Below are positions 45,867 to 52,719 of a DNA stretch of 52,719 nucleotides, piece by piece. How positions within the stretch are numbered: position 1 is the first letter of the stretch; each line of letters begins with the position of its first letter. The notes under the pieces were generated by a model that did no database searches, was not told where the DNA came from, and saw only the letters and a list, made by a program, of their open reading frames with translations. The DNA is from Ectothiorhodospiraceae bacterium. Its GTDB lineage: Bacteria > Pseudomonadota > Gammaproteobacteria > XJ16 > Halofilaceae. Where the stretch lies: assembly GCA_007134775.1 (NCBI GenBank), contig SLKC01000010.1:1-52719 (forward strand), read 5' to 3'. The translations under genes were made by a program, and so were the position numbers.

Positions 45867-48623
45867 TCAAACCGCCGTGGCCCCGTCCCGACCGAATCGC
45901 CGCACCAGCACCTTCTCGATTTCAACGAGAACGAACACCAGCGCGCCGAAAGCGATGATCCGCAGCCAGTCCACCATGGTGATGGCCGTGGTGCCGAAAA
46001 GCGCCTGCAGCCACGGCGCATAGGTAAACGCGAACTGCAGCACTACAAGCACGCCGATTGCCGTCCAGATGGGACCAGTGCCGCGTAGGGCACGGGTCGT
46101 CAGTACTGGCTGGTACACCAGGACGAGATTGACCAGATAGAACGCCTGCGCTGCCACCAGCGTGTTGATTGCCACGGTGCGCGCGACCTCGATACTGGCA
46201 TCCTGCAGGAGCATCCAACTGAAGTGGCCGAAGGTGCCCGCCCAGAGAATGAGCGCGACAAAGGAGATACGCCACAGCAGAAAGCCGGAGATTAGCGGTG
46301 CGTCCGGCGCCCGCGGGGGGCGTTTCATGACGCCCGGCTCGGCAGCCAGGAATGCCAGCGACATGGCCAGCGTCACCGAGGTGACCATGTTCACCCACAG
46401 GATCTGCACCGGCATCAGCGGCAGGGTCATGCCGAAGAAGATTGCGATCATGATGGTCAGTGATTGCCCGGCGTTGGTCGGCAGCATGTGCAGGATTGCC
46501 TTGCGGATGTTGTCGTAGACCGCCCTCCCCTCCTCGACCGCGTGGGCGATCGAAGCGAAGTTGTCATCCGCTAGCACCATCTCGGCAGCCTCCTTCGCCG
46601 CCTCGGTCCCCTTCTTGCCCATCGCAACACCGATGTCCGCACGCTTGAGAGCCGGCGCGTCGTTGACGCCATCACCGGTCATCGCAACGATCTGGCCATC
46701 GGCCTGCAGCGCTTCGACCAGACGCAGCTTGTGCGCCGGGCTGGTACGGGCGAATACATCGGCGCCATGGACAGCGCGGCGTAGCTCGGTGTCGTCCATC
46801 GCTTCGACAGCCGAGCCGGACACCGTCGTGTCGCCACCACCACCGATGCCCATCTCGCGGCCGATAGCCGAAGCGGTGACCGCATGGTCGCCCGTGATCA
46901 TCTTCACGCGGATACCGGCATCACGGCACTCGCGCACCGCTTGCACAGCTGCCTCGCTCGGCGGATCGATGATGCCGAACACGGCGAGCAGCACCATGTC
47001 ATCAGCGACGTCGTCGAAGGTCAACGTGGTCTTCCCGTCGGCAGCCGGCTTCGCCGCGACCGCGAGCAGCCGCTGGCCACGCGCAGCGATCCCGTGCATG
47101 ACCTCGTCCCAGCAATCGCGATCGATCGGTTCATGGCCGTCCACCGTGCGCTGGTGTGTGCATACGGCGAGTACCGCCTCCGGGGCGCCCTTGAGGAGGA
47201 TTGAACCGTTACCCTGATGGTCATGGTGCAGGGTCGCCATGTACTTGTAGGAGGATTCGAACGGGATCAGGTCCGTCCGCGGCCGTTCCTGCGCAAGCAT
47301 CCGGGGTTCGAGGCCGGCCTTCACGCCCGCCACCATGAGTGCGCCCTCGGTCGGATCCCCAACCACGCGCCAGCCATCCTCCTGCCGATCCAGATACGCG
47401 TCGTTGCATAGCAGCACGGCTTCCAGCGCTTGGCGCAGGACAATGTCGTCGTCGACGTCAATGTCCTGCCCATTGACGCGGAACACGCCGTGCGGTTCAT
47501 ACCCGATGCCGGAAATTTCAACCTGCTGCTGCGCATGACGCACGCTCTGCACCGTCATCTCGTTGCGTGTGAGCGTGCCGGTCTTGTCCGAGCAGATCAC
47601 GGTGACCGACCCGAGCGTTTCGACGGCCGGCAGGCGGCGAACAATGGCATTGCGCCGGGCCATCTTCTGCACGCCAATGGCGAGCGTGATGGTCATGATC
47701 GCCGGCAATCCCTCGGGTATGGTCGATACCGCGAGGCTGGCGGCGGCCAGGAACATATCCGCAAGCGGGTAGCCTTGCACCCAGTAACCGAAGGCAAACG
47801 TCAGCGCCGAGATGCCGACGATCACCACGCTGAGCCAGCGGCCAAAATGCTCCACCCGCCGGATCAGCGGCGTGGTCAGCGACTCCACCTCGGAGAGCAT
47901 GCGCCCGATGCGCCCGACCTGCGAGTCCTCGCCGGTCGCCACGACCACACCACGCCCCTGACCAAAGGCGATGACCGTTCCCGAGTGGGCCATACAGGTC
48001 TGTTCGGCCACCGGGGCTGACTCCGCGACGGCGTCGACCCGCTTTTCCACTGGCACCGATTCACCGGTGAGGATCGCCTCGTCGATGCGCAGGTTGTGCG
48101 CCCGCACCAACCGCAAATCGGCCGGCACCCGATCACCGGCGTTGAGCAGCACCACGTCACCGGGCACCAGCTCCTCCGCCGCGATGGTCTGCTGTTGACC
48201 CGAGCGCAGCACGACCGCCCGCGGCGAGAGCATCTGGCGAATCGACTCCAGCGCGCGTTCGGCCTTCCCTTCCTGGACGAACCCGATGATGGTGTTGATC
48301 ACCACCACACCCAGGATCACGCCCGTATCGACCCAGTGACCCAGCAGCGCCGTACCCAGCGCTGCCACAATCAAGATATAAATCAGAATGTTGTGGAAAT
48401 GGCGCAAAAACCTCAGGATCGGATGGTCGCGCTCCGGCGGGCGCAAAAGGTTGCGGCCATGGCGCTTCAGGCGCTCTGCCGCCTCCGCCGTATCAATACC
48501 GTCATCGACGGACGTTGCCAGGCCTTCCGTAACCTCCTCAGTGGTCAGGGCATGGGATCGGGCTCGCACATCGGCGGTTGGATCCTCGGGACCCGCAAAG
48601 GACGCCGCCTGATGCTGTTGCAT
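45867..48623 (-). CDS. P2-type cation-transporting P-type ATPase (first copy)
   Basis: A 918-residue pump with all catalytic motifs: TGES, IPEGLP in TM4, DKTGTLT, KGAPE, TGDGVNDAPALK. TM6 reads NMVTSVTL, where the calcium-pump Asp is Ser, paralleling the other copy. The two are close paralogues along their length, so this looks like an old tandem duplication around the thiol-redox gene. ATG 48623 is chosen, with GGGAG upstream. It is first in the three-gene block, 64 bases from the next start. Confidence 0.9.
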   Translation of the reverse strand: MQQHQAASFAGPEDPTADVRARSHALTTEEVTEGLATSVDDGIDTAEAAERLKRHGRNLLRPPERDHPILRFLRHFHNILIYILIVAALGTALLGHWVDTGVILGVVVINTIIGFVQEGKAERALESIRQMLSPRAVVLRSGQQQTIAAEELVPGDVVLLNAGDRVPADLRLVRAHNLRIDEAILTGESVPVEKRVDAVAESAPVAEQTCMAHSGTVIAFGQGRGVVVATGEDSQVGRIGRMLSEVESLTTPLIRRVEHFGRWLSVVIVGISALTFAFGYWVQGYPLADMFLAAASLAVSTIPEGLPAIMTITLAIGVQKMARRNAIVRRLPAVETLGSVTVICSDKTGTLTRNEMTVQSVRHAQQQVEISGIGYEPHGVFRVNGQDIDVDDDIVLRQALEAVLLCNDAYLDRQEDGWRVVGDPTEGALMVAGVKAGLEPRMLAQERPRTDLIPFESSYKYMATLHHDHQGNGSILLKGAPEAVLAVCTHQRTVDGHEPIDRDCWDEVMHGIAARGQRLLAVAAKPAADGKTTLTFDDVADDMVLLAVFGIIDPPSEAAVQAVRECRDAGIRVKMITGDHAVTASAIGREMGIGGGGDTTVSGSAVEAMDDTELRRAVHGADVFARTSPAHKLRLVEALQADGQIVAMTGDGVNDAPALKRADIGVAMGKKGTEAAKEAAEMVLADDNFASIAHAVEEGRAVYDNIRKAILHMLPTNAGQSLTIMIAIFFGMTLPLMPVQILWVNMVTSVTLAMSLAFLAAEPGVMKRPPRAPDAPLISGFLLWRISFVALILWAGTFGHFSWMLLQDASIEVARTVAINTLVAAQAFYLVNLVLVYQPVLTTRALRGTGPIWTAIGVLVVLQFAFTYAPWLQALFGTTAITMVDWLRIIAFGALVFVLVEIEKVLVRRFGRDGATAV

Positions 48624-48686
48624 GGAAACTCCCTGACCCTGGATTCGCCGCAATGGCGATTTGCAGCGATGATTTTCGGGCCCCCA

Positions 48687-48738
48687 AATGACTCAGGTCA
48701 ATGCGCCCTTTCGGGGCGTTGGCCAGACTCGGGTCATT
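48687..48738. repeat. Long imperfect inverted repeat in the ATPase-glgC divergent region
   Basis: AATGAC and GTCATT form the outer arm, GGTCAA/TTGGCC the middle and CGCCC/GGGCG the top around a TTTCG loop. It lies in the 268 bases between the divergent ATPase and glgC starts, where both promoters must lie. It could be a bidirectional regulator target or an RNA hairpin. Confidence 0.4.
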
Positions 48739-48848
48739 GCAATTGCCTATTGCAGCGGCCTCGAAAACAAGCCGGATGCACAAGCATGCAATCCCTCGCA
48801 TGCAGGCCTAGTAGGGCGCCACCTGGGCCTCGAAGCGTATCGACGATT

Positions 48849-48902
48849 ATGAGAGTATCTCCGGTAGGGAAGTCGCTTAAGGACGAGCACGATGAGAGTA
48901 TC
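48849..48902 (+). repeat. Direct repeat ATGAGAGTATC at the glgC start
   Basis: ATGAGAGTATC occurs at 48849-48859 and again at 48892-48902, where it forms the glgC start. The copies are 43 bases apart and in different frames, so the first cannot begin GlgC. It may be a small duplication or a binding site. Confidence 0.45.
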
Positions 48903-50178
48903 GAACTCACAACAACGAAAATCCAGCGAACGCTTCGTGAGTGCACTGACGCGCGACACGTTGGCGCTCGTTCTCGCTGGCGGCAAGGGCACGCGACTAG
49001 GTGCTCTCACGTCTCATCGCGTCAAGCCCGCAGTACCCTTCGGTGGCCATTTCCGCATCATTGACTTCCCCTTGTCGAACTGTATGAACTCCGGCATCCG
49101 CCGCATTGGTGTGACTACGCAGTACAAGGCTCATTCCCTGATCCAAGGTCTGCACCATGCGTGGGGATTCCTGCGCCCAGAGATCGGCGAGTACCTCGAG
49201 ATACTCCCCGCGCAGCAGCGTACCGATGGCGGCTGGTACGCCGGTACAGCTGATGCCGTGTATCAGAATCAGGACATCATCCGCCTGCATGGAGCCAGTC
49301 ATCTGCTGGTCCTCGGCGGTGATCACGTCTACAAGATGGATTACGGCGCCATGCTCGCCTGCCACGCCCAGTCCGGCGCCGATGTAACCGTCGCCTGTGT
49401 ACCTGTACCAATCGAACGCGCTTCGGGATTCGGGATCATGGAAGTTGATAACGACAACCGAGTCACCCGGTTTACGGAAAAGCCGACCGACTGCGCGGGA
49501 ATGCCCGGTGATCCCGACCATGCACTCGCCTCGATGGGTATCTACGTCTTCGGAACGGACTATATCCTGTCACGACTGCTGGTCGATGCAGCCGACCCGA
49601 ATTCAAGTCATGACTTTGGGCGTGACATTATCCCGGCCACCATCCAAGACAGCGCCGTCTTCGCCTACCCATTCCGCGACATGCGCACGGGTGGGCCTAC
49701 CTACTGGCGCGACGTCGGCGACATCGATTCCTATTGGGAAGCCAATCTCGAGCTTATCGGCATCGCTCCGGAGCTGGACATCTACGATGAAGACTGGCCC
49801 ATACTGAGCTGGCAGAACCAGGCACCTCCGGCGAAGTTCGCGCTCGACGGTACGGGGCGCCCAGGGGAGGCGATCAACTCGATGGTCGCAAGCGGCTCGA
49901 TCCTCTCGGGTGCCCGTGTGGAGAATTCCATCGTATTCTCCTGCGTGCGTGTCGACGAGGGGTCGATGGTGGACGAATCGGTCATCCTGGATCACGTCCG
50001 TATCGGCCGCGACACACGAATTCACCGGGCCGTCATCGAGACCGGCTGCGTGATTCCCGACGGCATGCGCATCGGCGAGGACCCCGCCGCCGACGGCGAC
50101 CGCTTCGAGGTTAGTCGCAACGGCGTCGTCCTGGTCACTCCGGAGATGCTGGGACAATCCGTGCAGCATCTGCGATAG
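48892..50178 (+). CDS. glgC: Glucose-1-phosphate adenylyltransferase
   Basis: A 428-residue nucleotidyltransferase making ADP-glucose for glycogen. The N-terminal AGGKGTRLGALTSHRVKPAVPFGG loop, the LVLGGDHVYKMDY catalytic segment, FTEKP and the C-terminal left-handed beta-helix (MVASGSILSGARVENSIVF) are all present. The start has AAGGA about 8 bases upstream. No other glg gene is in the window, so glycogen synthesis partners must be elsewhere. Confidence 0.94.
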   Translation: MRVSNSQQRKSSERFVSALTRDTLALVLAGGKGTRLGALTSHRVKPAVPFGGHFRIIDFPLSNCMNSGIRRIGVTTQYKAHSLIQGLHHAWGFLRPEIGEYLEILPAQQRTDGGWYAGTADAVYQNQDIIRLHGASHLLVLGGDHVYKMDYGAMLACHAQSGADVTVACVPVPIERASGFGIMEVDNDNRVTRFTEKPTDCAGMPGDPDHALASMGIYVFGTDYILSRLLVDAADPNSSHDFGRDIIPATIQDSAVFAYPFRDMRTGGPTYWRDVGDIDSYWEANLELIGIAPELDIYDEDWPILSWQNQAPPAKFALDGTGRPGEAINSMVASGSILSGARVENSIVFSCVRVDEGSMVDESVILDHVRIGRDTRIHRAVIETGCVIPDGMRIGEDPAADGDRFEVSRNGVVLVTPEMLGQSVQHLR

Positions 50179-50202
50179 AGGTCGCGGCCCGATGGTATGA
50201 CA

Positions 50203-50230
50203 GGGCTACACACCGGCATCCGTGTGGCCC
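50203..50230. terminator. Hairpin between convergent glgC and dodecin genes
   Basis: GGGCTACAC pairs with GTGTGGCCC (9 bp with one G-U) around a 10-base loop, 24 bases after the glgC stop. It has no T-run, and may serve as a terminator for either direction. Confidence 0.4.
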
Positions 50231-50263
50231 GCGAACGCATCCGGGGGCCACTGCTCCAAGGCA

Positions 50264-50470
50264 TCAGCGCGTGATGACCGCTACCCGCATGTCGACGCGG
50301 TACGTGGTCACCACACCGTTTTCGACTTCGAGCTTCTGCCCGGCGACCCAGGCGCCCTGTATCCACTCGGGGGATTTCTCCGCCCTGACCCGCGCAATGC
50401 CGCTGCGCACGGCGTCGTCAAAGCTCTTGGGGGAATTCGAGCGAATCGCGAGAACCTTTGCCAAAGACAT
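50264..50470 (-). CDS. Dodecin-family flavin-binding protein
   Basis: A 68-residue protein with the dodecin pattern: KVLAIRSNSPKSFDDAVRSGIARV, a central W (PEWIQGAWV) and a closing GVVTTYRVDMRVAV strand. Dodecins form 12-mers that store riboflavin or FMN; the Trp stacks on flavin. Start ATG 50470 follows GGAGGG. An FNR-like box lies at 50537-50550. Confidence 0.85.
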   Translation of the reverse strand: MSLAKVLAIRSNSPKSFDDAVRSGIARVRAEKSPEWIQGAWVAGQKLEVENGVVTTYRVDMRVAVITR

Positions 50471-50536
50471 CCCGACCCTCCACTGGCACATTCGTGACTA
50501 CTTGGACCATCCTGCCAGTACCGAGCCCGGAGAACA

Positions 50537-50550
50537 TTGATTCTTGTCAA
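50537..50550 (-). promoter_or_regulatory. FNR-like box upstream of dodecin
   Basis: TTGAT-TCTT-GTCAA matches the FNR consensus in 9 of 10 positions. It is centred 73 bases before the dodecin start. The -10 expected from class II spacing is poor (CAGGAT), so support is moderate. Confidence 0.4.
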
Positions 50551-50761
50551 GAAACGGCCATTGATCGGGGGCAATCCACGGCACGCCCGGCGCGGGACGG
50601 AGCACAGCGGAGGATTGATTTCGCCTGCCCCGGGGAACCATCCTTGCCGCATGTTGGCCCGCAGTAACCACGAGCGAAACGCATAGTGAGTTCCGCCAAC
50701 GAAACACCCCGGCCACTCACAGCGGCGCAGGCCCATCGCGAGCCGCACGCTGCGCCCGGAC
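50551..50761. other. Intergenic stretch with no recognised feature
   Basis: Counting from the dodecin start, about 290 bases lack a supported gene. Open frames cross it on both strands but none gives a recognisable protein. Apart from the FNR-like box before it I see nothing here. Confidence 0.4.
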
Positions 50762-50896
50762 ATGGAACGCCGGATCGACGAGCTGCGCACGAGCATCCCG
50801 ACCGCGTTCAAGAGCAACGAGTGTCAGGCGCGACTGCAGGAGTTCCCGGACAGGATCCGCGAATTCAACGCCGAAAAACGCGCTGACCTTGACTGA
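50762..50896 (+). CDS. Small ORF, possible 44-residue charged peptide or gene remnant
   Basis: ATG 50762 opens a 44-codon frame, rich in Glu, Arg and Asp, with a coiled-coil-like run (MERRIDELRTS, then DRIREFNAEKRADLD). Its composition is more protein-like than neighbouring frames. No good ribosome site was seen, and I cannot name a family. It may be the tail of a decayed gene. Confidence 0.3.
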   Translation: MERRIDELRTSIPTAFKSNECQARLQEFPDRIREFNAEKRADLD

Positions 50897-50925
50897 GATC
50901 AACAGCCGGCGCAGATCGTTCGCGC

Positions 50926-50931
50926 TATAGT
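50926..50931 (+). promoter_or_regulatory. Likely -10 element for the acetyl-CoA-synthetase-like gene
   Basis: TATAGT matches a -10 in 5 of 6 positions and lies 45 bases before the chosen start. No convincing -35 was found at 17 bases, so an activator may be needed. Confidence 0.35.
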
Positions 50932-50975
50932 GGTCTGGCTTGCTGTCGCACGGCAAGCGCCTGCGGGGCCTCGAT

Positions 50976-52699
<1,724 letters not shown>

Positions 52700-52703
<4 letters not shown>

Positions 52704-52719
52704 ACGACATCCAGACCGC
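52700..52719 (+). CDS. Start of the next gene, truncated by the window
   Basis: ATG 52700 overlaps the ligase stop as ATGA and opens MNDIQT before the window ends. The overlap implies translational coupling. The product cannot be told from six codons. Confidence 0.5.

Overview
The window is GC-rich chromosomal DNA from a gammaproteobacterium. The best fit is the Ectothiorhodospiraceae (Alkalilimnicola/Halorhodospira-like), inferred from three things: a LiuR-controlled leucine/isovalerate catabolic operon, an arx-type molybdoenzyme operon, and FNR/ANR boxes. No 16S rRNA is present, so this placement is an inference.

Layout. (1) 1-2000: the 3' end of a tRNA-Asn, a QueC-like PP-loop ATPase, and a decayed transposase scar made of an IS5-type piece followed by an ISL3-type piece. 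This looks like an island edge. (2) 2037-12721: a zinc aminopeptidase, then a branched-chain-amino-acid-type ABC importer (livG, livH, livM, binding protein, livF). One acyl-CoA ligase gene lies inside this operon and one lies just upstream. The upstream ligase has lost its ATP-handling residues. (3) 12736-20928: a thioesterase divergent from a MerR regulator (LiuR), then liuA-liuB-liuC-liuD-maoC-liuE, the route from isovaleryl-CoA to acetoacetate plus acetyl-CoA. Three near-identical palindromes (CGTTTACGTAAACG type) lie before the upstream ligase, before livG, and between the thioesterase and liuR. They tie the importer, the ligases and the catabolic operon into one probable regulon. (4) 21059-26424: a GGDEF/EAL protein, a DUF2237 protein, a membrane diguanylate cyclase and threonine aldolase. 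(5) 26526-33926: a minus-strand operon reading polyferredoxin, Tat-exported molybdopterin catalytic subunit, four-cluster ferredoxin, NrfD-type membrane anchor, TorD-type chaperone, SlyD. It matches arxB'ABCD (anaerobic arsenite oxidase) in order, and the catalytic subunit carries a GRGWG motif. A perfect FNR box sits at -41.5 relative to a predicted start.

(6) 34147-41232: an unrecognised protein, a DUF21 membrane protein, and an arginine deiminase operon (NhaC-type antiporter, arcA, arcB, arcC). (7) 41318-48623: two paralogous P-type ATPases flanking a thioredoxin/CcdA-like thiol-redox membrane protein. (8) 48892-52719: glgC, dodecin, an acetyl-CoA-synthetase-like ligase and the first codons of a further gene.

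Together the genes suggest an organism that imports and burns branched-chain acids and can respire or ferment with little oxygen (Mo-enzyme, ADI pathway). The most unusual items are the ATP-site-dead ligase in the LiuR regulon, the arx-type operon whose chaperone and ferredoxin both end in zinc ribbons, and the ATPase / thiol-redox / ATPase block.
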